A stretch of DNA of 33,152 nt, from assembly GCA_944383835.1 (NCBI GenBank), contig CALWRE010000007.1, forward strand, positions 1 through 33,152. Direction: 5' to 3'. Of this stretch, positions 22,173 to 30,288 are shown in pieces; the stretch's first letter is position 1; the number at the start of each line of letters is the position of its first letter. A program made the position numbers and the translations under genes. The notes under the pieces were generated by a model. The model was not told the origin of the DNA, did not search any database, and saw only the letters and a list, made by a program, of their open reading frames with translations. Source of the DNA: an uncultured Lachnospiraceae bacterium (GTDB lineage Bacteria; Bacillota; Clostridia; Lachnospirales; Lachnospiraceae).

Positions 22173-24002
22173 ATGTGTGGAATTATTGGTTATTCCGGTT
22201 CTTATTCCGGTTCTTTTTGTGCGCAGAAAATTCTGCTGGATGGACTGGAGCAGCTGGAGTACAGAGGCTATGACAGCGCCGGCGTGGCGCTGCAGGGGGA
22301 AAACGGCGAACTGTTTCTGCGCAAAAAAGCCGGCCGGGTTTCCGTTCTCAGGGAGGCCTGTGAAGTTGCGCCCGTAAACGCCCGCTGCGGCATCGGACAC
22401 ACCCGCTGGGCGACCCATGGCGGGGTCAACGACGTCAATGCCCACCCGCACAGCTGCGGCCGAGTGACGCTGATCCATAACGGGATCATCGAAAACTACC
22501 ACGAGATCATCGCCGCCTTCGGCTTTGCCGGCAGGCTGCACTCGGAAACGGACACAGAGGTAGCGGCCTGCTTGCTGGACTATCTGTACCAGGGCGACCC
22601 TTTCGACGCCCTCCGCCAGGCTGTGGATATCCTGACGGGTTCCTATGCCTTCTGCATCCTCTTTGCCGACCAGCCGGGCAAAATCTTCTGCATCCGAAAC
22701 GTAAGCCCCCTGGTGGCCGCCCACAATGAAAGCGGTTCCTTTGTGGCCTCGGATCTGACGGCCCTGATTGCCTACGGCAAGTCCTATTTTGTCGTGCCCG
22801 AAGAGACCGTTATGACTCTCTCGGCGGAGGGAATCTCCATCTGCGATCTCTCCGGCAAGACGGTTCAGCCGGAAATCCTGACGGTGGACTGGGACGTGGA
22901 GTCAGCCCAGAAAGGCGGCTATCCACACTATATGATCAAGGAGATCAATGAACAGCCGGAGGCCCTGCAGAATACGGTGCGTCCCAGGCTGCGCAACGAC
23001 CTCCCCGATTTCTCCGAAGAAGGAATTCCCGATGCTCTCCTCTCCTGCTGTGAAAATATCACGATCATTGCCTGCGGGACGGCCATGTATGCCGGCATGG
23101 TTGGCAAAGCCTTAATGGAGCAGACGGTCAAGATACCGGTATCGGTCCATATCGCATCGGAATTCCGCTACGACACCCCGCTGATTGACAGCCGGACTTT
23201 GACCATCGTCATTTCCCAGTCCGGCGAGACCATCGATACGCTGGCGGCTCTGCGGCTTGCCAAAGACTGCGGCTCTCCTACTCTGGCGATTGTCAATGTC
23301 AAGGGCTCGACCATTGCCAGGGAAAGCGACTATGTCCTCTACACCCACGCCGGCCCGGAGATTGCCGTGGCAAGCACCAAGGCTTACACGGTGCAGCTGG
23401 CCGTCCTTTATCTTCTCACCTGCCGTCTTGCCCTGCTGCGGGGTTGTTTTTCGCAGGAGCAGGGACAGGAATTTATCTCTGCCCTTCTCTCCTCTTCGGA
23501 AGCCATGGAGCAGATGATCCGCCAGGACCAGATGATCCGCGAGGCAGTCAAGATGGTCAAACGTTCAGATCACGCCTTCTTTATCGGCAGGGGGCTGGAC
23601 TATGCCTTTTCTCTGGAAGGGGCGCTGAAGCTGAAGGAAATTTCTTATATTCACGCAGAGGCCTATGCGGCCGGCGAGCTGAAGCATGGAACCATCGCCC
23701 TGATTGAGGAGAAGATGCCCGTTATCGCTCTGGCTACGCAGGAGAAAATCTTTGCCAAGACTATCTCCAATGTCCGTGAGGTGCGTGCCCGTGGTGCGGC
23801 CGTGATTCTGATTGTCAAGGAAGGGGCGCAGGTGGATCCCGATGTATATGATATCCGCATCGATCTGCCCGTTCGCAAGGATGAATTCGCCGTCTTTCCG
23901 GCTGCGGCCTCCCTACAGCTGTTAGCTTACTACACTTCCGACGCCAAGGGCCTCAACGTGGATAAGCCGCGAAACCTGGCCAAATCGGTGACAGTGGAAT
24001 AA
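22173..24002 (+). CDS. glmS: Glutamine--fructose-6-phosphate aminotransferase (isomerizing)
   Basis: A 609-residue enzyme making glucosamine-6-phosphate for cell-wall synthesis. The catalytic Cys2 (MCGIIGYSG) opens the glutaminase domain, with YRGYDSAGVAL, HTRWATHGGVN and the ENYHEI block. Two SIS isomerase domains follow (ACGTAMYAGMVGK, SQSGETIDTLAALR; GRGLDYAFSLEGALKLKEISY). The end DKPRNLAKSVTVE matches the conserved C-terminus. Between residues ~8 and 15 there is a short GSYSGSF insertion relative to the usual YIG sequence. AAGGAG lies before ATG 22173. It has its own promoter and ribozyme upstream and a strong terminator downstream, so it is a single-gene unit. Confidence 0.98.
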   Translation: MCGIIGYSGSYSGSFCAQKILLDGLEQLEYRGYDSAGVALQGENGELFLRKKAGRVSVLREACEVAPVNARCGIGHTRWATHGGVNDVNAHPHSCGRVTLIHNGIIENYHEIIAAFGFAGRLHSETDTEVAACLLDYLYQGDPFDALRQAVDILTGSYAFCILFADQPGKIFCIRNVSPLVAAHNESGSFVASDLTALIAYGKSYFVVPEETVMTLSAEGISICDLSGKTVQPEILTVDWDVESAQKGGYPHYMIKEINEQPEALQNTVRPRLRNDLPDFSEEGIPDALLSCCENITIIACGTAMYAGMVGKALMEQTVKIPVSVHIASEFRYDTPLIDSRTLTIVISQSGETIDTLAALRLAKDCGSPTLAIVNVKGSTIARESDYVLYTHAGPEIAVASTKAYTVQLAVLYLLTCRLALLRGCFSQEQGQEFISALLSSSEAMEQMIRQDQMIREAVKMVKRSDHAFFIGRGLDYAFSLEGALKLKEISYIHAEAYAAGELKHGTIALIEEKMPVIALATQEKIFAKTISNVREVRARGAAVILIVKEGAQVDPDVYDIRIDLPVRKDEFAVFPAAASLQLLAYYTSDAKGLNVDKPRNLAKSVTVE

Positions 24003-24018
24003 AAACCTTTCATGGCTG

Positions 24019-25227
24019 CTACTTCCCCTCCCGCACCTGCTCATGCAGGGGGCGGGAGGTTTTTTTGCGGGTGCATTCTACAATGCCCAGCTTTGTCATG
24101 TCCACTACGGTCACCCCGGCCGGATCTTCCCGAACCGCCTCCCGCAGACAGCTTAGAATTTCCTCTTCATGGGCCGCTTTTTTCATATCGATAAAATCGA
24201 TAAGGATCATGCCGGAAAGGTTGCGCAGCCGCAGCTGCCTGGCGATCTCCTGCGCCGCCTCCCGGTTGAGCCGCAGGATATTTTCCTCCTTATCTCCCCG
24301 TCCGGTAAATTTGCCTGTATTCACATCGATGACCACCATGGCCTCCGTGGGTTCGATCACCAGGTAGCCGCCGCTCTTTAACCATACTTTTTTATGCAGG
24401 GCGGATTCCACCACGCTGTCCAGGCCATACAGCCGGGACAGAGGGCAGGAAGCATCGTCGTAGAAACGAAGGGTCAGCTGGGTCTCCATATGGCGGTTCT
24501 CTATAAAGGCCTGACACAGCGCCCGGATATCCGGCAGATCGGTTACAAGCTCCATCGGCCCAGCCGCCGTCAGATGGTAGAGGCCGGTCAGCCACATGGG
24601 TTCGCTGCGATACAGACAGCTGTAGCAGGTGCGCGTACCGGCAGCCTGGCGCAGTCTGCGCAGACGCTCCCACAGCTCTGCCGTCTCCCTGGCCAGTTCT
24701 GTAAAAGGAGCCGCATACGCGCCGGTGCGCACGATGACCGAAACGCTGCCGGTATCTGCCTCCGACCCTTTTGCGGCTGATGCAAGCACCCCCTCTAGGG
24801 CCCCGATGGTTTGCTCCCTCCAGGCGGCATCGCGGATTTTGGCCGAAACGGAAATTCTGCCGCTGCCTTGGCCTGCCCGCACCTCCGTCAAAACGACCAG
24901 GCGGCCGGTCAGGGAAAGCTGGGCCGAGACCACAGGATCCTTGGTTTTCTGCGCTTCTTTTGTTACCTGAACAGCCAGCTCGTCTCCCGCCCGCAGCTTC
25001 TCTGTCTCTGCCGTCAGGGGCAGGTAGGCGGTAAATTCCGGCGTCAGGCGTACAAAAGCGGCCCGGATTCCCCGGACCACATCCTGTACCTTTGCCAAAT
25101 AAATGTCTCCCAGCCGCGGCTGTCCCTCTCCCTCCGGCGGATAGAGGGCCAGCTCGGCCGGCTTGTCATTTTCCCACAGGCTGTAGAGAAGCCTCTCTTT
25201 GTACTGCGTGAGGAGTATCCGTCTCAT
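24019..25227 (-). CDS. rng: Ribonuclease E/G family endoribonuclease
   Basis: A 402-residue RNase G-like protein. An S1-like RNA-binding region is near residues 35-110 (LGDIYLAKVQDVVRGIRAAFVRL), and the DNase I-like catalytic domain has the two metal-binding aspartates, Asp301 in AMVVIDVNTGKF and Asp344 in ILIDFIDM. It ends at LGIVECTRKK plus a short tail; the CPxC zinc-link and small domain of RNase E are absent and the protein is shorter than E. coli RNase G (489), a length common in Clostridia. It probably cleaves 5'-monophosphorylated mRNA and rRNA precursors. Start ATG overlaps the stop of the TIGR03936 gene by 4 bases (ATGA). Confidence 0.94.
   Translation of the reverse strand: MRRILLTQYKERLLYSLWENDKPAELALYPPEGEGQPRLGDIYLAKVQDVVRGIRAAFVRLTPEFTAYLPLTAETEKLRAGDELAVQVTKEAQKTKDPVVSAQLSLTGRLVVLTEVRAGQGSGRISVSAKIRDAAWREQTIGALEGVLASAAKGSEADTGSVSVIVRTGAYAAPFTELARETAELWERLRRLRQAAGTRTCYSCLYRSEPMWLTGLYHLTAAGPMELVTDLPDIRALCQAFIENRHMETQLTLRFYDDASCPLSRLYGLDSVVESALHKKVWLKSGGYLVIEPTEAMVVIDVNTGKFTGRGDKEENILRLNREAAQEIARQLRLRNLSGMILIDFIDMKKAAHEEEILSCLREAVREDPAGVTVVDMTKLGIVECTRKKTSRPLHEQVREGK
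24027..24066 (+). terminator. glmS terminator, lying inside the RNase E/G coding end
   Basis: CCTCCCGC (24027-24034) pairs with GCGGGAGG (24052-24059), with inner CCTG/CAGG, followed by seven T (24060-24066). It starts 25 bases after the glmS stop. The same DNA on the minus strand encodes the last ~15 residues of the RNase E/G protein (stop 24021-24019). Confidence 0.92.
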
Positions 25228-25961
25228 TCTGCGCTCTCCTCTTTGATTTCCTCCCCCAGGGCATAGAGGGGAATCAGCTGCCCTTCCCTGCGGGCATAGA
25301 GCTCCAGGCGATGAAAGTGATAGGGAAAAGACTGCGTCCCGCCCTCGGAATGCCCTGCCTCCGCCGCCTGGCCTTCTTTCTGCGAAAAGGCGTTCCAGGC
25401 CTCCATCACCGTATCCGGCTTTAGGTTGGCCGCGCTGCCGGCAGAGAGCCGCAGAAACAAGCCCTCCTCCTCTAATCCCCAGTCGTAGATCAGGGGACGG
25501 ATGTCCACGATCTCCTCCTTCGTCTTGGTCTTTTTGCTCACCGGAATATTCTCCTGGGCAAAAAAGGCTGCGAGCATATTGGAATCCGGCAGTCCGCCGC
25601 GAAAATATACCCGGTAGTCGGCTGCCGCCACATTGCTCATGGCATTGCTGCGCCGGGTCTCATCGGCAATTTTTACATATTTCAGAATGCGTATCTCTTC
25701 TTTTCCGGCCTCGTTTAAGCGGCGGATCATCTCTTCGCTGGAAGCCGTGGAGAGCACGTCGATGTCCACGTATTCCCCTTCCGAGGTATCCCCCAGGCCC
25801 AGAGGCTGGGCAAAGGACATGATCTGATGCGGGCTGAACCCTTCCGAATAGCGGATATCCACCCCGGCTCGGCGCATGAGCTTCTGAAAATAGCGCATCA
25901 CATCCAGATGGCCGATGAAGCGCAGCCGGCCGGTCTTGGTAAATTTAATTCTTATTTTCAA
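25224..25961 (-). CDS. TIGR03936 / DUF2344 radical-SAM-associated protein
   Basis: A 245-residue protein of unknown function found as partner of TIGR03960 radical-SAM enzymes. The family start KIRIKFTKTGRLRFIGHLDVMRYFQKLMRRA and the block YSEGFSPHQIMSFAQPLGLG are present, then VDIRPLIYDW. Start choice: TTG 25961 gives GGAGGAGG at an 8-base spacing and the protein begins right at the conserved KIRIKF; the GTG at 25970 would directly abut that SD site. The 17-base overlap with the radical-SAM gene upstream and the 4-base overlap with rng downstream show a tightly coupled three-gene unit. The family resembles the C-terminal half of fused radical-SAM proteins and may position a substrate. Confidence 0.9.
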   Translation of the reverse strand: MKIRIKFTKTGRLRFIGHLDVMRYFQKLMRRAGVDIRYSEGFSPHQIMSFAQPLGLGDTSEGEYVDIDVLSTASSEEMIRRLNEAGKEEIRILKYVKIADETRRSNAMSNVAAADYRVYFRGGLPDSNMLAAFFAQENIPVSKKTKTKEEIVDIRPLIYDWGLEEEGLFLRLSAGSAANLKPDTVMEAWNAFSQKEGQAAEAGHSEGGTQSFPYHFHRLELYARREGQLIPLYALGEEIKEESAE

Positions 25962-27810
25962 AGCACACACCTCCTCCGAAAACGGCCGCGCCGCAGCCGT
26001 TGCATTGCTCGCGGCAGTTGGGGGTGACGATCCCCTGCAGGGCCCGCTCGTATTCTTTCTTTAGAAACTGCTTGGTCACGCCGCAGTCGATAAAATCCCA
26101 GGGCAAAAGTTCGTCCAGGTCACGCTCGCGGACGCTGTAGAAATCCATATCCACACCCTCCTCCGCGAAGGCCTCCATCCATTTTTCATTGCTGAAATAT
26201 TCATCCCAGGCGTCAAAGATGCAACCCTTCCGGTAGGCCCGGTAAATCACCGGAGCCAGCCGCCGGTCGCCTCTGGCCAGAGCCGCTTCCAGCATGCTCA
26301 CGTCGGCCTCGTGATAGTGGTAGCGCAGGCTCTTTTGGTTTAACTGGCTGCGCATCGTATGCTTGACGAGATAGGCCTTGCGCAGAAACTCCTCCGCCGT
26401 GTTCATCGGGGCCCACTGGAAGGGAGTAAAGGGCTTGGGCACAAAGAAGGAGGTGCTGGAGGTAATCTGGCATTTGCCGTGCCTCTCCTCCTTAGGAATC
26501 TCATAGTAGACCTCGGCGATGCGCTCCGCCAGTTCGGCGATTCCCCGCACATCTTCGTCGGTCTCTGTGGGCTGTCCCAGCATAAAATAGAGTTTTACCT
26601 TATTCCAGCCGCCCTTGAAGGCCTCGGAGGCTCCCCGCAGGATATCCTCTTCGGTCAGCCCCTTATTGATCACGTCCCGCAGCCTCTGGGTGCCAGCTTC
26701 CGGCGCAAAGGTCAGGCTGCTCTTTTTGATATCCTGCACCTTGCTCATCACGTCCAGGGAGAAGGCGTCGATGCGCAGGGAGGGCAGGGATATATTCACA
26801 TGGCGCACATGGGTCTCATCGATCAGGAAATAGACCAGCTCCTTTAGCTTGGAATAGTCGCTGGAGCTCAATGAGCTCAGAGTAATTTCTTCGCAGCCAG
26901 TGCTCTCCAGCATCCGTATCGCCTGCTCCTTCAGAAAATCCAGGCTCCTCTCCCGCACCGGACGGTAAATCTGCCCGGCCTGGCAGAAGCGGCAGCCGCG
27001 GATGCAGCCCCTCTGAATCTCCAACGTCACCCGGTCCTGGGTCACCTGCATCAGAGGCACCAGGGGCTTGTCCGGATAAGGGGCCTCGTCCATCGAAAGA
27101 ACCAGCTCCTTGCGGACCTTGGCCGGAACGCCTTCCGCTATAGGGGTAAAGGCGGCCAGGGTGCCGTCCTCCTTATAGGAAGGCGCATAGAGAGAAGGCA
27201 CGTAGATGCCGGGGATGGACGCGCAGGCCAGCAGGAAATCCTCGCGGCTCTTTCCGCCTTTCTTATATTCCTTGTAGAGATCAAAGAGGGCGTCGTACTG
27301 GGTCTCGCCCTCCCCGATATAGAACAAATCAAAGAAGGGAGCCAAGGGCTCTGGGTTATAGGTGCAGGGCCCGCCTCCGATTACAATCGTATCCCTTTCG
27401 GTTCGCTCGGCCGCCCAGAGCGGGATGCCGGACAGGTCGAGGACCTGCAGGATATTGGTATAGCACATCTCATACTGGATCGTGATGCCCAGGAAATCAA
27501 AATCCCGAATCGGATCCTGGGACTCCAGGGCATAGAGCGGAATATGTTCATCCCGCATGATGCGGTCCAGATCCGGCCACGGGGAATAAACCCTCTCGCA
27601 CCAGACGTCCTCCCGCCGGTTAAACATGTCGTACAGGATCTGAATCCCCAGATGGGACATGCCGATCTCATACACATCCGGGAAACAGAAGGCAAATCGG
27701 ATATCCACCTGAGAAGGATCCTTGATGACGGCATTGATCTCCCCGCCGATATAACGGGCCGGTTTTTCCACACGCAATAAAATCTCTTCGCTCAGAGCAA
27801 GTTCTTTCAT
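25945..27810 (-). CDS. TIGR03960 family B12-binding-domain radical SAM protein
   Basis: A 621-residue protein. An N-terminal cobalamin-binding-like Rossmann region covers ~35-180 (FCFPDVYEIGMSHLGIQILY, GGGPCTYNPEPLAPFFDLF, IGEGE). The radical-SAM core has CxxxCxxC at Cys269, Cys273 and Cys276 (QRGCIRGCRFCQAGQIYRPVRER) and later EAGTQRLRDVINKG. The C-terminus holds five more cysteines including NCREQCNGCG, possibly a second cluster or metal site. Its reaction is not known; genomic linkage with DUF2344 and RNase G points to RNA or ribosome-related modification, but that is inference. It has its own promoter and a ~140-base leader. Confidence 0.93.
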   Translation of the reverse strand: MKELALSEEILLRVEKPARYIGGEINAVIKDPSQVDIRFAFCFPDVYEIGMSHLGIQILYDMFNRREDVWCERVYSPWPDLDRIMRDEHIPLYALESQDPIRDFDFLGITIQYEMCYTNILQVLDLSGIPLWAAERTERDTIVIGGGPCTYNPEPLAPFFDLFYIGEGETQYDALFDLYKEYKKGGKSREDFLLACASIPGIYVPSLYAPSYKEDGTLAAFTPIAEGVPAKVRKELVLSMDEAPYPDKPLVPLMQVTQDRVTLEIQRGCIRGCRFCQAGQIYRPVRERSLDFLKEQAIRMLESTGCEEITLSSLSSSDYSKLKELVYFLIDETHVRHVNISLPSLRIDAFSLDVMSKVQDIKKSSLTFAPEAGTQRLRDVINKGLTEEDILRGASEAFKGGWNKVKLYFMLGQPTETDEDVRGIAELAERIAEVYYEIPKEERHGKCQITSSTSFFVPKPFTPFQWAPMNTAEEFLRKAYLVKHTMRSQLNQKSLRYHYHEADVSMLEAALARGDRRLAPVIYRAYRKGCIFDAWDEYFSNEKWMEAFAEEGVDMDFYSVRERDLDELLPWDFIDCGVTKQFLKKEYERALQGIVTPNCREQCNGCGAAVFGGGVCFENKN

Positions 27811-27959
27811 TCTGCTGTTCCTGTTCTTTCCAATCTTCTAAATTTACATTCCTTTTCCTGCATTGGCAACATAAAAATATTATGTAACCTTTATACATAG
27901 ATTTGGGAATTCTTTGAATGCCCGGTTGCTTTGCACGGAATGCACTTGCAATCATAGAG

Positions 27960-27988
27960 ATTGTACTACATATGTTTACGGCTGTCAA
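27960..27988 (-). promoter_or_regulatory. Promoter of the TIGR03960-TIGR03936-rng operon
   Basis: On the minus strand: TTGACA (27988-27983), 17 bases, TACAAT (27965-27960). It begins 4 bases after the stop of the upstream lipoprotein gene. The ~140-base AT-rich leader holds a small hairpin ACATAA-AAATA-TTATGT (plus coordinates about 27871-27887); I recognise no riboswitch in it. Confidence 0.8.
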
Positions 27989-27991
27989 AGG

Positions 27992-30112
27992 TTAGTCCAT
28001 TGACTCCGTGGCAATGACGCACACATGCAGGATCAGGTCTGCGTCAAACCAGCAGCCAGCTCCTACATAATTATATAAGGAACCGTCGTCCTGCAGGCCG
28101 CCGATTTCTGACGCAATATCGTCCAGGCCAATGTCTTCGTTGAGGCTGGAGGCTGTCCGCAGCCAGATTTCTGCGTTTTCCCAGCCAGTTACATATTCCT
28201 GTGCCAAAACCGTACTCCACTCGCTGCCGTCCGGTCGGATGAGCCCGGTCAATTCCGTCTGCTCGGCAGCAATCTGCCTGGCGGCCCGCATCAGCTCGTA
28301 GGAAGGAATGACAGGCGGCGTATCCTCTGTCGGCCTGTCGTTGTTGGCCATAAACGCCATGGAAGCCGTCAGCTTATGAACGTAATACAGTGAAGAATAA
28401 TATGCATAATGCTGTTCTGTCAGCACCATTTCATCCATATAGACATAGATATCAAACGGCGCAAAGGAAACGGACTGGCCAGGATCAAAACCGCAGCCTA
28501 ACGGCAGGCCCAGCTGCTGCAGCGCCCGTTCCCCGGAGACAGCGTTGACATGGACGTAAGTAACCGGATAATCGTATATGTATCTCGGGACCTCCACCGC
28601 TGTCGCTTCGGCGGGAATGTGCCAGAGCACGTAGCAGTCGCGGTCTGTCAGCACATAGACGCAGCCCGTGGAAGAATCTACATAAAACGAGTAGCTGCTC
28701 CGGACAGCGTTTCCGTCGCCCATATCGTCCCCTTCCCGGATTGCGATGAGATTTTCAGAGATATTTTCGGGGGAGACGCCCGTGTAGGCATCGTCCAAAA
28801 AGATCGCGCGGACGCCTGTGCTGGCGCAGCTTTCATAGAAGCTCTCTGCGGGAGCGCCTATGGCCTTTCCGTACAGCGATGGAATCAGCATAAACCATGA
28901 ATACCCTTCCTGACAGGACACAGGAATAAGCTGGTCGTTCTGCAGTTCGTAATCGATGCCCCCATAGGTAAAAGAGGTCGTGGTTGTGTTGGTGAGGAAT
29001 GCATACGTTACGTAGTCTTCTTCCGCATTATAGGGCCCGTAACCAACGCTTATCCCCAGCCTGTCATACTGATAGGCAGCGGCAGGATCCGCGCAGTTAT
29101 TCACCAGAGTCGTTATCATGGACCCGCGCATTTCGCCCAGATCCGCACCGTGATGGCTGTATCCTGTGGCCAGATTATAACGGACGCCCGCTTGGTCCAG
29201 AGCTGTATAAGTACTGGAGCCATCCGGCCTTTGCCCTGCATAATCTTCACGCATCTCCTGCATCCGCTGTCTTGCGGCCTGTATGACCTGCATATCCGGT
29301 TCAATGAGGGTAGAAATGCCGGCGGCAGACCGGGCGGCATTGATCTCGGCGGCGGTATACGCCGTCACCACATAGTCTGCAGTCAGGGTTCCCTCCGTAT
29401 AGAGGAGATCATCCAGTCCCCGCAGCTTTTCCACCATGTCAAGAGGATACCCCATGTTGTCGTTTAAGGTCAGCAAACGCAGATCCTCTGCATCGTCAAG
29501 GGCCGCCCCATCCAAATAGGAGACCGTATACGAGGTCAGCATCATATTCCGGGAGGACAGGCCGACACTCTGCGCTACTCCGAAGGGAATCTCGTATTCC
29601 TCCACTCCCTCCGGCACAGAAAGGACGACGGCGGTATATCCATCGTTCAGCAGTCCGTAAAGCACTCCGTCTTCATCCAGGTGAAGGTATTCCAGCCACA
29701 GGTCGCCGTAACTGGTTCCATGATAATACACACGGCAGTCCTCCGGCATTTCCTCCGGAAGCTCTGTATCGCTGCCAACAAGCAGATATTTTAAGTCCGG
29801 GCATTCCGAAAAAGCTTCTTCCGAAATCGCGTCCGCAGTGACCGGAAGGGTCAGGGCAACGGCTGACTGCGGGATTGCGCCGTCCCCTATCCCTGATACA
29901 ACTTCCCCATCGATCGCCATAGGGATGATCACGACCGAACGCTCATCATCCCTGTAATCCGTGACGGTAAGCGTTCCGTGCGACATGGAATAGCGAAACA
30001 GCCCATCCTCGCTGGTTTTGCCGCAACCGCCCAAAAGCGCCAGCCCCATCAGCAGCGCCAGCCAGCACAATGCCCTGGCCCCGTTTTGTCTTCTCCCCCT
30101 CGTTCTCCCCAT
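27992..30112 (-). CDS. Large lipoprotein with BspA-like leucine-rich segments and two CAP-like segments
   Basis: A 706-residue predicted surface lipoprotein. I start at ATG 30112 (GGGAG upstream): basic GRTRGRRQNGAR, hydrophobic core, and lipobox LLGGC with Cys30. Residues ~38-240 resemble degenerate BspA/LRR_5 repeats (VVIIPMAIDGEVVSGIGDGA, AISEEAFSECPDLKYLLVG, LSVPEGVEEYEIP). Residues ~250-370 match the CAP/SCP fold: YTAAEINAARSAAGISTL, AARQRMQEM, RPDGSSTYTALDQAGVRYN, ending DRLGISVGYG. A second CAP-like block is near 608-706 (ELMRAARQIAAEQTELTGLI, RPDGSEWSTVL). The usual CAP metal or catalytic histidines (SHxRPDG, GHRxN) are not conserved, so binding rather than catalysis is likely. The in-frame TTG at 30178 would hide the lipobox behind a long polar start and is rejected. 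Confidence 0.78.
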   Translation of the reverse strand: MGRTRGRRQNGARALCWLALLMGLALLGGCGKTSEDGLFRYSMSHGTLTVTDYRDDERSVVIIPMAIDGEVVSGIGDGAIPQSAVALTLPVTADAISEEAFSECPDLKYLLVGSDTELPEEMPEDCRVYYHGTSYGDLWLEYLHLDEDGVLYGLLNDGYTAVVLSVPEGVEEYEIPFGVAQSVGLSSRNMMLTSYTVSYLDGAALDDAEDLRLLTLNDNMGYPLDMVEKLRGLDDLLYTEGTLTADYVVTAYTAAEINAARSAAGISTLIEPDMQVIQAARQRMQEMREDYAGQRPDGSSTYTALDQAGVRYNLATGYSHHGADLGEMRGSMITTLVNNCADPAAAYQYDRLGISVGYGPYNAEEDYVTYAFLTNTTTTSFTYGGIDYELQNDQLIPVSCQEGYSWFMLIPSLYGKAIGAPAESFYESCASTGVRAIFLDDAYTGVSPENISENLIAIREGDDMGDGNAVRSSYSFYVDSSTGCVYVLTDRDCYVLWHIPAEATAVEVPRYIYDYPVTYVHVNAVSGERALQQLGLPLGCGFDPGQSVSFAPFDIYVYMDEMVLTEQHYAYYSSLYYVHKLTASMAFMANNDRPTEDTPPVIPSYELMRAARQIAAEQTELTGLIRPDGSEWSTVLAQEYVTGWENAEIWLRTASSLNEDIGLDDIASEIGGLQDDGSLYNYVGAGCWFDADLILHVCVIATESMD

Positions 30113-30288
30113 CGTTTTTCTCTCCCTTCTCTGGTTTAGTCCGCTGTCTCCTTTTGCATTTCCAAATTCTTCGCTCAATTTTATACTGTGAGCTTATTAT
30201 TTTTTCCCAGAGAAGTCAATAATTTTACCCGTTCTTCTTTTATTTCCCAAAAAAAATAGGATTTTCATACAACATATTTCAATATTTT

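Noticed and set aside
27841..27960. AT-rich leader of the TIGR03960 gene as a cobalamin or SAM riboswitch
   Set aside because: Only about 120 bases, with one small hairpin and none of the conserved B12-box or SAM-riboswitch sequences.
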